A program made the position numbers and the translations under genes. A model generated the notes under the pieces. It saw only the letters and a program-made list of their open reading frames with translations, was not told where the DNA came from and made no database searches. Of a stretch of 18,902 nucleotides of DNA, positions 1-7,288 are shown in pieces (position 1 is the first letter of the stretch; every line of letters begins with the position of its first letter). Location: NCBI GenBank assembly GCA_964607865.1, contig CAZSLZ010000058.1, forward strand, positions 1 to 18,902, in the 5' to 3' direction. The DNA comes from CAZSLZ01 sp964607865. GTDB lineage: Bacteria > Vulcanimicrobiota > JAJTBE01 > CAZSLZ01.

Positions 1-1
1 C

Positions 2-598
2 ATTATCGATCCGGATACAACGTTTATTGAGGTGGACGTCCAAATTGGACAGGACACTGTCATCCACCCCAACACCCATTTGCGCGGTGAGACGGTCATC
101 GGCGAGGATTGCCAGATCGGCCCTGATACGGTCCTAATGGATACTCATGTGGGGAATCAGGTGGAAATCATTGCTTCGGTCGCAGAAGAGGCTGAACTCT
201 CAGATCGGGTCACGATGGGCCCTTACTGCCACTTGCGGAAAGGGGCGGTTCTCAAAGAGGATGTGCATTTAGGTAATTTTGGCGAAGTTAAGGACTCGGT
301 TCTGGGCGCAGGCACGAAGATGGGGCATATGTCCTATATCGGTAATGCGACCATTGGCAAACGGGTGAATATTGGCGCCGGAACGATAACATGTAATTTT
401 GATGGAGAGAAGAAAAATCCCACCGAAATCGGCGATGAAGCCTTTATCGGGAGTGACACTATGCTGGTGGCACCGATCAAAATCGGAGATCGAAGTGTCA
501 CCGGGGCGGGGGCGGTGGTTACGAGGGATGTACCGCAGGACAGCCTTGTTTTGGGGGTGCCTGCCAAAGAAAAACGTAAGTTGGAGAAAAGTGACTGA
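2..598 (+). CDS. glmU: GlmU, C-terminal acetyltransferase part (5' end cut by window)
   Basis: This is the C-terminal half of bifunctional GlmU, which acetylates glucosamine-1-phosphate and forms UDP-GlcNAc for peptidoglycan and surface polysaccharide. The frame is open from base 2, so the gene continues to the left. The visible 198 residues are a left-handed beta-helix built of hexapeptide repeats (I-G-x-x-x-x type). The family signature GHMSYIGNA is present, with the expected catalytic His at fragment residue 109, followed by NIGAGTITCNFDG and GSDTMLVAP. The N-terminal pyrophosphorylase domain lies outside. The stop overlaps the GTG start of the next reading frame by 8 bp, as in an operon. 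Codon use here is GC-rich and unlike everything after about 918, so this segment may come from a different organism than the rest of the window. Confidence 0.95.
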   Translation: MIDPDTTFIEVDVQIGQDTVIHPNTHLRGETVIGEDCQIGPDTVLMDTHVGNQVEIIASVAEEAELSDRVTMGPYCHLRKGAVLKEDVHLGNFGEVKDSVLGAGTKMGHMSYIGNATIGKRVNIGAGTITCNFDGEKKNPTEIGDEAFIGSDTMLVAPIKIGDRSVTGAGAVVTRDVPQDSLVLGVPAKEKRKLEKSD

Positions 599-1508
599 TA
601 TCTGGATTTTAACAATAACCTTTTTTTTGCTGGATTTGTTGGTGACTGCAGTCAAAGCCAGCCTGAGCCACGCGCGGTTGCCGCAATTATTGAATCTGCG
701 TGAAAACCGCGAGATGGTGGTTGATCGCACGGTGGACTTGATTGAGCAGCCGCGCATACGGACAAGCCTGCGCCTGGCTTTGATGTCAATCCATTTTCTG
801 CTGGCGGGGATTTTCACTAACCTGATCGTCTCTGTGTTTGGCGTGGGAAACATCTGGCTGGTGCTGATCTATTTGCTGCTGGGGATGACCCTGCTCAGTT
901 TCACCAAACTGGCAGAGGATCCTGAAAAATTGAGAATGAGACAGAGGCATCAACTAAATGAGTGTCAAAATGCAATGTATTCTATTTCTGTCTCTCTGAG
1001 AAAATATTCCAGAGACCACGATGGAAAATTTCCAAAATCACTGCAGTGGTTAATTCCCGATTATATCAGGAAAATCCCCGAGAATCCTGCAGCCTTGAAG
1101 GATACATTTTCTCCGGGATATGAAGTAAGTGATGATCAACTTACATATACCATACAGACAAAGGGTAACTATTTTGAAGCCCTGGGTATAGAGAAAAATT
1201 TCCCAATTTTTACTTCTAAGTATAAGTATGTACAGACTAAAAAGAAACTGGAAAAACTTCAGGAAGAAGAAGAACCTGTAATTGAAGAAGAGATAATCGA
1301 ACCAGAAGAAAACAAGACAGAAAAAGAAGAAACCAAGGAACCTGAAGTAAAGGAAACTCCTTCCAGGCCCGGTGGAAGAAAAGGAGAAACCCGTGGGGGC
1401 CCAGGCGGTAAAGGCGGCCCTGGCGGGCGTGGAGGCCCTGGCGGTGGAGGCCCTGGCGGGCGTGGAGGCCCTGGTGGTGGCGGCCCCGGCGGGCGCGGTG
1501 GAAGATAA
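591..1508 (+). CDS. In-frame hybrid: CNNM/DUF21-like N-terminus joined to pilin-like, Gly-rich-tailed protein
   Basis: The start is a GTG inside the glmU stop region with GGAG at 583-586. Residues 1-~110 hold three hydrophobic segments and an ARLPQLLN-type stretch typical of the CNNM/DUF21 domain of HlyC/CorC proteins, which are membrane transport or stress proteins. At about residue 110 (AEDPEK, GGATCC at 917-922) this domain breaks off. No CBS or CorC_HlyC domain follows. Instead comes a segment (ECQNAMYSISVSLRKY, GKFPKSL, IPENP) that looks like the soluble part of type IV pilin or pseudopilin-like proteins, then an acidic E/K-rich linker and a Gly/Pro tail. By hand count GC is about 59% at 661-780 and about 38% at 961-1080. 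I think this is two gene fragments, not one natural gene. A terminator hairpin follows directly. Confidence 0.6.
   Translation: MTDIWILTITFFLLDLLVTAVKASLSHARLPQLLNLRENREMVVDRTVDLIEQPRIRTSLRLALMSIHFLLAGIFTNLIVSVFGVGNIWLVLIYLLLGMTLLSFTKLAEDPEKLRMRQRHQLNECQNAMYSISVSLRKYSRDHDGKFPKSLQWLIPDYIRKIPENPAALKDTFSPGYEVSDDQLTYTIQTKGNYFEALGIEKNFPIFTSKYKYVQTKKKLEKLQEEEEPVIEEEIIEPEENKTEKEETKEPEVKETPSRPGGRKGETRGGPGGKGGPGGRGGPGGGGPGGRGGPGGGGPGGRGGR
922..1508 (+). other. Pilin-like gene fragment with acidic linker and Gly-rich tail (N-terminus missing)
   Basis: If the 918 junction is artificial, this is the real gene of the main genome and it lacks its own start. The segment resembles pilin-like proteins in which a helix (LNECQNAMYSISVSLRKYSR) is followed by short beta segments (GKFPKSLQWLIPDYI, IPENPAA, GYEVSDDQLTYTI). 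Normally an N-terminal hydrophobic helix would precede it. The only in-frame ATG near the junction (936) has no visible ribosome binding site. The C-terminal third is a charged linker rich in Glu and Lys, then Gly-Pro-Gly-Gly repeats. A surface or pilus-associated role is inferred from the fold resemblance only. Confidence 0.45.
1395..1502 (+). repeat. In-gene tandem repeat coding for GGPGG(R/K/G) units
   Basis: About 108 bp code only for Gly, Pro, Arg and Lys, in units of GGPGGRG or GGPGGGG. At the DNA level a block of roughly 20 bp (GGCGGGCGTGGAGGCCCTGG) occurs twice exactly, with more diverged copies around it. GC is far higher than in the flanks because of Gly/Pro codons. Such tracts often change length by slippage. 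The function is unknown; a flexible or adhesive tail is possible. Confidence 0.85.
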
Positions 1509-1514
1509 TTAACT

Positions 1515-1543
1515 ATCCCCCTTTATGGGGGATTTCATTTTTT
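1515..1543 (+). terminator. Rho-independent terminator after pilin-like gene
   Basis: A perfect 7-bp stem (ATCCCCC at 1515-1521, GGGGGAT at 1527-1533) closes a TTTAT loop and is followed by TTCATTTTTT. It sits 6 bp after the stop at 1508 and directly before the GGAG ribosome binding site of the next gene (1544-1547). The next gene must therefore be read through or start transcription very near here. Confidence 0.8.
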
Positions 1544-1552
1544 GGAGATTTT

Positions 1553-2044
1553 TTGAGAAATAAGATAAGAATAATCGGTTGTGGTTCATTATTATACGGC
1601 GATGATTCTATTGGATGTGTTATTGCCAGAAAGCTTCAACAGTGTGAACTGCCTCCTTATATTGAAATTCTGGAAGCAGGAACACCGGGGTTAAAGTTGC
1701 TGGATCTGATGAAGGCAAGAGAAACAACAATAATTATTGACGCAATTATCACAGATAGAGAAAAAGTAGGAAGTGTTCACTTTTTGAGTACTGATAATCT
1801 TAAGGTTGATGATAAGGTTATATTATCTTCCCACGATTTCACAATTCCCGAAGTAATAGAATTGGGGAAAACTGTTTATCCAGAGAAAATGCCTGAATCT
1901 ATTGAAGTTTGGGGAATTGAGATTAAAAAAAATAACATAAGGGGATTGGAATTAACTTCGGAGTTGAAGGAAAAAGTACCACAAATTCTAAAACAGTTTA
2001 CAGACAGGTTAAAATTTATCACTGAAGAACAAAGGGAAAAATAA
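1553..2044 (+). CDS. Hydrogenase maturation protease (HybD/HycI family, peptidase M52)
   Basis: Endopeptidases of this family cut the C-terminal tail of the large subunit of [NiFe] hydrogenases after nickel insertion, in the cytoplasm. The 163-residue length fits. The N-terminal motif IIGCGSLLYGDDSIG matches the family pattern of G-x-G-N-x-L-x-x-D-D/E. The three nickel-sensing positions known from E. coli HybD (Glu16, Asp62, His93) align with D18, D63 (IIIDAI) and H94 (SSHDF). The start is a TTG with GGAG at 1544-1547, 5 nt upstream. No hydrogenase structural gene is visible, so its substrate lies elsewhere. It is followed after 48 bp by a PduS-like electron-transfer gene in the same direction, so co-transcription is likely. 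Confidence 0.85.
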   Translation: MRNKIRIIGCGSLLYGDDSIGCVIARKLQQCELPPYIEILEAGTPGLKLLDLMKARETTIIIDAIITDREKVGSVHFLSTDNLKVDDKVILSSHDFTIPEVIELGKTVYPEKMPESIEVWGIEIKKNNIRGLELTSELKEKVPQILKQFTDRLKFITEEQREK

Positions 2045-2092
2045 AACAGGAAAAAATATAACAAGTAAAAATGTTCAGGAGATGAAACTCAA

Positions 2093-3415
2093 TTGAATCT
2101 GATTGAAAAAGTAAGGGCAGCCGGGGTGGTTGGTGCCGGTGGCGCCGGTTTTCCCACCCATGTAAAATATAATGCTACAGGAATAAATTACTTCATTGCC
2201 AATGCCGCTGAATGTGAACCGCTGTTATATGTGGATCAGCAGATAATGGACACCTATGCCGTCGAATTCCTGGAAGGTGTTTCACTTATAATGAATTTTC
2301 TTGGTGCAAAAAAAAGTTTTATCGCCACTAAGAAAAAATACAGAGAAGCTATTGCAAAATTGGAGCAGCAACTTACCAATTATGACAACATACAGGTTCA
2401 TGCCATGGAAAATTTTTATCCTGCCGGAGATGAATTCGTAATGGTTTTTGATGTGCTTGGCCTGACCATTCCCGAGGGTGGTTTACCCCTGGATGTGGGA
2501 GCTGTGGTCAACAATGTTCTTACCATTATTAATGTTGCCCGGGCTAGCCGGGGAATTCCGGTTACCGACAGGTACCTGACTGTTCACGGAGAAGTAAACG
2601 AACCCATGACAATCCGTTTACCCCTGGGAACCTCTTACAGAGAAGCCATAGAACTGGCGGGCGGCATCAAAATTGACAACCCAGCTCTTATCTGTGGTGG
2701 CCCCATGATGGGGGACATTGAAGATAACTGGGATTCGCCCGTTACAAAAACCACCAGTGGCCTGTTATTGTTACCCCCCGATAATTACCTGGTCATGAGA
2801 AAAAAGGAAACAGATCGGACCGCAGTTCGACGGGGACGATCCACCTGTGACCAATGCATGTATTGTACTGAATATTGTCCCAGATATATAATAGGGCATA
2901 ACCTGAGGCCCCATAAATCCGCCATGCGGGGTGCGCCCTACGGAATAGCCGATTCGAAACTAATTACTTCCTCCTGGCTCTGCTGTGAATGTAAACTATG
3001 TGATTATTTTGCCTGCCCTCTGTTTTTATCTCCGGGAAAAATTCACGGAAGCCTGAAGCGGGAAATGGGCAAAGCTGGAGTGAAAAACACACAGAACAGG
3101 GAACAAAACCCAGAACCACGTCCCTTTGCAAAAACCAGAAGAGTGCCAGTTCAACGATTGGTCAACAGACTTCAACTGGACAACTACATGGCAGTTGCCC
3201 CCTTTAAGGAAGTGAATTATCAGCCTTCTGAGGTCAGAATTCCCCTGAAACAGCATATCGGTGTACCAGCTATGCCAACAGTTAAACCGGGAGATGAAGT
3301 CAGAAAGGGTGACCTTATCGGAGAAATTCCCCAGGGCCAATTGGGGGCAAGAGTTCATGCCAGCATTGACGGAACAGTTACAGCTGTTGACAACTTTGTT
3401 GTCATCCAGAAATAA
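2093..3415 (+). CDS. PduS/RnfC-like Fe-S electron-transfer protein
   Basis: At 440 residues it is close in size to PduS (cobalamin reductase of propanediol microcompartments) and shares its layout. An NADH/FMN-binding, RnfC-core-like start (GVVGAGGAGFPTHVK, NAAECEP) comes first. An SLBB-like segment follows at about 165-215 (LTVHGEV, LICGGPMMG). Two Cys clusters come next: C252-x2-C255-x2-C258-x3-C262, and C297/C298, C300, C303, C308. The C-terminal barrel-sandwich segment reads VKPGDEVRKGDLIGEI and HASIDGTVTAV. The clusters fit two 4Fe-4S centres. The start is TTG at 2093 with AGGAGA at 2077-2082, and the protein begins just where PduS homologues begin. No shell, diol dehydratase or Rnf membrane genes are nearby, so cobalamin reduction is unproven. 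A general NADH- or ferredoxin-linked reductase is equally possible. Confidence 0.85.
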   Translation: MNLIEKVRAAGVVGAGGAGFPTHVKYNATGINYFIANAAECEPLLYVDQQIMDTYAVEFLEGVSLIMNFLGAKKSFIATKKKYREAIAKLEQQLTNYDNIQVHAMENFYPAGDEFVMVFDVLGLTIPEGGLPLDVGAVVNNVLTIINVARASRGIPVTDRYLTVHGEVNEPMTIRLPLGTSYREAIELAGGIKIDNPALICGGPMMGDIEDNWDSPVTKTTSGLLLLPPDNYLVMRKKETDRTAVRRGRSTCDQCMYCTEYCPRYIIGHNLRPHKSAMRGAPYGIADSKLITSSWLCCECKLCDYFACPLFLSPGKIHGSLKREMGKAGVKNTQNREQNPEPRPFAKTRRVPVQRLVNRLQLDNYMAVAPFKEVNYQPSEVRIPLKQHIGVPAMPTVKPGDEVRKGDLIGEIPQGQLGARVHASIDGTVTAVDNFVVIQK

Positions 3416-3417
3416 AA

Positions 3418-4035
3418 ATGGCAAGAAAAATTCCAGATATCAAAGCTATAATTTTCGACTTGGGCAATGTTATAATAAAGGTAGATCCAACACCCAGCTT
3501 GAAAAAAATATCCTCATTAACGGGTTTTTCACAACTTGAAATTGAAAAACGGGTTCTGGATGAAGAACTCATTACTAAACACGAAACAGGCCAAATACCA
3601 TCTGGTAATGTAATGAAGTCGTTTCGAGAAAAACTGGGCAATAAAGTCGAAATCGAAAAAACAACCCAGCTTTTTCAGGAATTTTTAAAAGAACCTCTCA
3701 TTGCTCCAGATTTTCTTTCCCAGCTGGGGCTTCGTTATCCATTATATTTACTTTCAAATACCAACAAAATCCACTATGAACACTTCATAAACAGTTATCC
3801 CTATCAGAATATTTTTAAAGAGGTTTTCCTTTCATACAAGATAAAACATATGAAGCCTGATACCCGGATTTTTGAATTCGCAATAAATAAAATTAGTTTA
3901 AAGGCACATAACCTGCTTTTTATTGATGATTCCGTAAAGAATGTTGAAGCTGCTGTTTCGATGGGAATACACGGAATTCACTTTGAATCTTTTAATAAAC
4001 TTGAAGAACGATTAAGACAGTTAAATATCTTGTAG
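3418..4035 (+). CDS. HAD-family phosphatase, YihX-like
   Basis: This 205-residue HAD hydrolase of subfamily IA has all four motifs: nucleophile D14 in IIFDLGNV, S113 in LLSNTN, K146 in HMKPD, and D170/D171 in FIDDS. The FDLGN form of motif I, with Gly where most HAD phosphatases have the second Asp, and the SNTN motif are those of E. coli YihX, an alpha-D-glucose-1-phosphate phosphatase. That substrate is inferred from the family. The ATG lies 2 bp after the stop of the PduS-like gene, so translation is probably coupled. No strong ribosome binding site is seen. The gene ends 7 bp before the end of the opposing DUF72 gene. Confidence 0.85.
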   Translation: MARKIPDIKAIIFDLGNVIIKVDPTPSLKKISSLTGFSQLEIEKRVLDEELITKHETGQIPSGNVMKSFREKLGNKVEIEKTTQLFQEFLKEPLIAPDFLSQLGLRYPLYLLSNTNKIHYEHFINSYPYQNIFKEVFLSYKIKHMKPDTRIFEFAINKISLKAHNLLFIDDSVKNVEAAVSMGIHGIHFESFNKLEERLRQLNIL

Positions 4036-4042
4036 TTCAGAA

Positions 4043-4897
4043 TTAAAAAGGAAATTTTAATTGGTGGCCCGTTAAATTTGCATTGTAACCTGCAATACCC
4101 AGCATCTGCCTGAGTTTTACTGAATTTTTCAGCGCAGCTCCCGAATGGCAATTATTGAAAAAAACCGTCGTGACAGCGGTTCTCTTTTCGAGTTCCTTTA
4201 TAAAGGGAATGAATTCTCGAAGTTCATCATCAGAATACTCATAATTATATCTTTCATCTCCCGTTGCAGTAAACCAATCCCGGTTTCTTCCATGGAACCT
4301 GAAATAACCTACAGGGTTAGTATTGTTCAAGATAAATGGGGCAAGGGATCGAACCTGGGGCTCATCCACAACTGCATAACCCAGGTTTAATCTTCTTAAA
4401 TGAGTGAAAGTATCTTCCCGATTTTCCTTTTCCAACCAGGATTTATGCCTGAATTCAATTGTTAAAGGTAAAGATTTAAATTTTTCTTTTAATAAAGATA
4501 AATATTGAACATTCTTTTTATTCTTATTGAAGGCGGGCCCGAATTGGGCGAGAAAAGTTAAAAGCTTGTTGTTATTAATGATTGGTGTATAAGAGTAAAG
4601 AAATTTATCAAATACATCCCCGTTATTCAAGGCCAGCGGGTCAACTTTTCCCATTTCGTTCAGGGTAATATCTTTATGGCATTTTATTGTAAACAGGAAA
4701 TCCCTGTCAGTTTTTGAATTCCAGGATTCTGCCACATTCTGAGGGAGCAATTGATAGTAACTGACATCAATTTCAACAATATCCATACCCAGGGTTTTAT
4801 TATAAAAAGGTAAGATATCCCGATCTTTGATGTTTTCAGGATACACTGTTCCTTTCCAGTCTTTGAATGAAAACCCGCAGGTCCCAATTTTAATCAT
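4043..4897 (-). CDS. DUF72 family protein (YecE-like)
   Basis: DUF72 proteins are TIM-barrel-like proteins of unknown function. The match rests on the start IKIGTCGFSFKDWKGTVYP, VEIDVSYYQ, FLFTIKCHKDIT, the central LTIEFRHKSWL, YFRFHGRN followed by RYNYEYSDDEL, and the C-terminal TTVFFNNCHSGAALKN with the Asn pair of the family. The length of about 284 residues is normal. I chose ATG at 4897 because GGAGG lies 5-6 nt upstream; the overlapping TTG at 4900 is too close. The gene is convergent with the HAD gene and divergent from trkA, so it is a single transcription unit. Confidence 0.88.
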   Translation of the reverse strand: MIKIGTCGFSFKDWKGTVYPENIKDRDILPFYNKTLGMDIVEIDVSYYQLLPQNVAESWNSKTDRDFLFTIKCHKDITLNEMGKVDPLALNNGDVFDKFLYSYTPIINNNKLLTFLAQFGPAFNKNKKNVQYLSLLKEKFKSLPLTIEFRHKSWLEKENREDTFTHLRRLNLGYAVVDEPQVRSLAPFILNNTNPVGYFRFHGRNRDWFTATGDERYNYEYSDDELREFIPFIKELEKRTAVTTVFFNNCHSGAALKNSVKLRQMLGIAGYNANLTGHQLKFPF

Positions 4898-5043
4898 CAA
4901 TTCCTCCCTGTAATAATTTTTAGGAAGCCAGCCCCTTTCCTGCCAATTTTATCATCCATGAAGGTAATTATTAAATTATGCAGGAAAGAAACAGAAAAAC
5001 AAAAATGTATGAGATAAAGATTATCTTAAGAAAAGGTTATGTT

Positions 5044-5742
5044 ATGAAAACGCTTATAGTTGGATGTGGACGCCAGGGCGCCTTACTGGCGAAAATGTTG
5101 GAAAAAGATAATATTGAGGTTAATATAATAGATAACAACCCGGAATCTTTCACCCGCCTGATTGATTTCAAGGGTAAAAGAATTCTTGGGGACGGCATGA
5201 AGGAAGATGTTCTTGAAACCGCAGGAATTATGAATGCGAACGCATTTGTAGCGGTGACAAATAACGATAATGTAAATTTGATTTGCGCCCAGATTGCTCG
5301 AAGCCTTTATAAAGTGCCCCGTGTGGTTTGCAGAATTTATGACCCAAATAAAGCTACGATATATTCGGATTTTGGCCTGGAAACTGTGAATTTCAGTAAA
5401 ACAGGAGCTTATCTTTTGAAGGTTTCAATTCTTGAGCGGATAAATCTCAAGAAATTCCAGCTTGGTGACGGTTCGGGGATAGCTCTGGAAATTGAAGTGG
5501 GAAGCCATTTAAATGGGAAAACCGTTTCCGAGGTGGAGATTCCCGGTGTATTCAGAATTTCTTCCGTTACCCGTGGTTTATCAGTGAATATTGTAGTTGA
5601 TGATTTTGAACTGAAAACCGATGATAAAGTATTTGGTGTATTAAAAACGGATTCATTGAATCGTGTAACAAACATGATAACCGAACAGAAACTTGCTTCA
5701 GAAGAAATAGAAAATTCTCAGAGAAGCCAGGGAGAAGAATAA
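5044..5742 (+). CDS. trkA: TrkA/RCK potassium channel regulatory subunit (first copy)
   Basis: This 232-residue protein has an N-terminal RCK_N Rossmann domain: GCGRQG at residues 7-12, the nucleotide-binding acid in NIIDNN, then ILGDG and AVTNNDNVNL. A C-terminal RCK_C domain covers about 150-215 (GSHLNGKTVSEVEIP, DDKVFGVL). Such proteins sit on the cytoplasmic face of TrkH/KtrB channels and gate potassium uptake in response to NAD(H) or ATP/ADP. Other starts are possible upstream (ATG 4978), but ATG 5044 has AAAGG at 5032-5036 and places the Rossmann strand at the N-terminus as in the family. The next gene begins directly after its stop. No channel subunit is in the window. Confidence 0.9.
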   Translation: MKTLIVGCGRQGALLAKMLEKDNIEVNIIDNNPESFTRLIDFKGKRILGDGMKEDVLETAGIMNANAFVAVTNNDNVNLICAQIARSLYKVPRVVCRIYDPNKATIYSDFGLETVNFSKTGAYLLKVSILERINLKKFQLGDGSGIALEIEVGSHLNGKTVSEVEIPGVFRISSVTRGLSVNIVVDDFELKTDDKVFGVLKTDSLNRVTNMITEQKLASEEIENSQRSQGEE

Positions 5743-6411
5743 ATGTTTTTAATAATTGCTGGTGGAGGCCGTATAGGCTATTATTTGATGAAAATGCAGA
5801 TAAAGAAGGAAAACGAGGTTGTGATTATTGAAAAAGATAGAAACACCTGTAACCGGATAACTGAGGAAGCTGGAAACCTTGCTATTTGCGGCGATGCCTG
5901 TGACCCTCGTATTTTGAAAATGGCAGGCATAAGCCGGGCGGAAATGATTTTAGCCTGTACCGATAAAGATGAAGACAACCTTGTAATTTGCCAGTTGGCA
6001 ACAAAAAAGTTCCATGTACCCCATACGGTTTCCATAGTAAACGATCCGGCAAAGAAAGATTTCTTTAAGAAACTGGGGGTGGAAGCTGTGGTTTCAGCTA
6101 CCGATGCAGTTTTGGAACTTGTTCAGAAAAATATAACCCATAAGGATATATTTGAAATTATAGACAAAGAAAATGAATACGAAGTTTTAAAAATAAATTT
6201 ACCCCTGGATTCCCCAGCAGTGGGCAAACCTTTAAATCAACTTCCTGTCCCTGCCAATAGCAAAATTTGTTCTATACTAAGAAAAGGCAAAATAATACCG
6301 GTAAATGCCGATACCAAATTTGAAGAAAACGACATTGTTTATTCCCTGGTGCATTTCGAAGAATTTTCGAATTTGAAAACAACTTTGCTAGGTTACCAGA
6401 TAACAAAATAA
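5743..6411 (+). CDS. TrkA/RCK potassium channel regulatory subunit (second copy)
   Basis: This second RCK protein has 222 residues: GGGRIG at 7-12, VVIIEKD at the end of strand 2, CGDACDPRIL and ACTDKDEDNLVICQLA in RCK_N, and an RCK_C-like domain at about 145-210 (LPLDSPAVGKPLNQL, ENDIVYSLV). Its ATG abuts the stop of the first copy with zero intervening bases, and GGGAGAAG lies just upstream within that gene. The two are clearly different in sequence, so this is an old duplication or a hetero-oligomer pair, not a recent one. Two-RCK arrangements are known in E. coli TrkA as a single fused chain. Here the halves are separate genes. Confidence 0.9.
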   Translation: MFLIIAGGGRIGYYLMKMQIKKENEVVIIEKDRNTCNRITEEAGNLAICGDACDPRILKMAGISRAEMILACTDKDEDNLVICQLATKKFHVPHTVSIVNDPAKKDFFKKLGVEAVVSATDAVLELVQKNITHKDIFEIIDKENEYEVLKINLPLDSPAVGKPLNQLPVPANSKICSILRKGKIIPVNADTKFEENDIVYSLVHFEEFSNLKTTLLGYQITK

Positions 6412-6412
6412 T

Positions 6413-6967
6413 CTATTTTTCAATTTTAACTTTTTCCTCCTGAACCTTTTTCCCCAGAATCTCTTTAAGAATTTTATACACATATTGTTCAAGAGTAATA
6501 CCCTGTGGAATACTTTCATCCTTTAGAATTTTCAAGGCTATTCTGGTTAAAACCCGTTTTTTTCTTCCTGTGGATGAAAGATGCTGTCTATTTTTATTTA
6601 TAAAACACTCAATCACGGGTTCAATATGGGACAAAAAAGCCATAAAGCTTCTTATTTTCCCCGCCCTTACATCCCTTATAATTGAATCAAGTTCCCTCCG
6701 GTGTTTACTATACTTATTGCATTCTTCACATTTAGAGTCGGCTCGCTCATTGATACATCTGCATTCGTCAAAGTATAACCAGCACGAGGTGTTGTCCTTG
6801 TAAAACTCACAAGATTTACAATTTTCAGTGTTGTCAACAATATCATAACAGTTTTGCAGGTCAAAAGACTTAATTTGGTCGAATTCTTCTATTTTGTAGT
6901 CCGGTTTTCTTTGCCATATAGCTTCCCTGAGTTCAGTGCTTTTAATTCTTTTTGGACTTTCTTTCAC
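6413..6967 (-). CDS. Cys-rich protein of unknown function
   Basis: I do not recognise this 184-residue protein. Eight cysteines lie between residues 40 and 83 (C40, C50, C53, C62, C69, C71, C80, C83), including CKSC, CRC and CEEC. This fits binding of zinc or an Fe-S cluster. The second half is predicted mostly helical and basic (RKKRVLTRIALKILKDE). There is no signal peptide. The start is GTG at 6967 with AGGTG at 6980-6976, 8 nt upstream. It stands alone, ending 1 bp from the opposing trkA copy and facing away from the GH13 gene across an AT-rich gap. A regulator or nucleic-acid-binding role is possible but not shown. Confidence 0.7.
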   Translation of the reverse strand: MKESPKRIKSTELREAIWQRKPDYKIEEFDQIKSFDLQNCYDIVDNTENCKSCEFYKDNTSCWLYFDECRCINERADSKCEECNKYSKHRRELDSIIRDVRAGKIRSFMAFLSHIEPVIECFINKNRQHLSSTGRKKRVLTRIALKILKDESIPQGITLEQYVYKILKEILGKKVQEEKVKIEK

Positions 6968-7288
6968 TTTCTTTTCACCTCAATATTAATATACCGACAT
7001 ACATAAAAAAGTTTATTGCCCCAAAGAACTATTTTATTTTTTCTTTCGGTAGTAAAAACAATACTTTTTGGTAATAAAAATTTAATACTTTCCATTATAT
7101 TTATAATTTTTAAATTATTTAATATAAATATTTTAATTTAATCTAATTCTTTGTAGAAAACTCGATTATATCTTCTTTATTTATACTTTTATTAGTTATT
7201 TTAAATATAATACACTTCAAAATATATTGCAGGATGTTCATTTGATTTAAAGAAAGAAATTGTTCAAGCTTAAATTGGAGTGTTTTTG
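6968..7288. promoter_or_regulatory. AT-rich 321-bp divergent intergenic region with a direct repeat
   Basis: No gene is seen here. The region separates two divergent genes and is very AT-rich. Two similar 22-24 bp blocks stand back to back: GGTAGTAAAAACAATACTTT from 7048 and GGTAATAAAAATTTAATACT from 7070. They could be a tandem operator. A TATAAT lies at 7206-7211 facing the GH13 gene, but its -35 (TATACT, 18-nt spacer) is poor. The low base complexity makes chance matches easy. Confidence 0.4.

Noticed and set aside
399..590. Upstream extension of the CNNM/pilin hybrid frame to ATG 399
   Set aside because: This part overlaps glmU in another frame and is not membrane-domain-like; GTG 591 with a GGAG site fits the CNNM start.
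269..853. Minus-strand open frame of 194 residues over glmU
   Set aside because: It is antisense to clear GlmU repeats and shows no family features.
2093..3415. Assignment as the Rnf complex subunit RnfC itself
   Set aside because: No rnfABDGE genes are adjacent, and the order (nucleotide-binding start first, barrel-sandwich at the C-terminus) fits PduS better than RnfC.
4041..4062. AATTAAAA/TTTTAATT inverted repeat between the HAD and DUF72 genes
   Set aside because: The stem is only A-T pairs, so it is too weak to call as a terminator.
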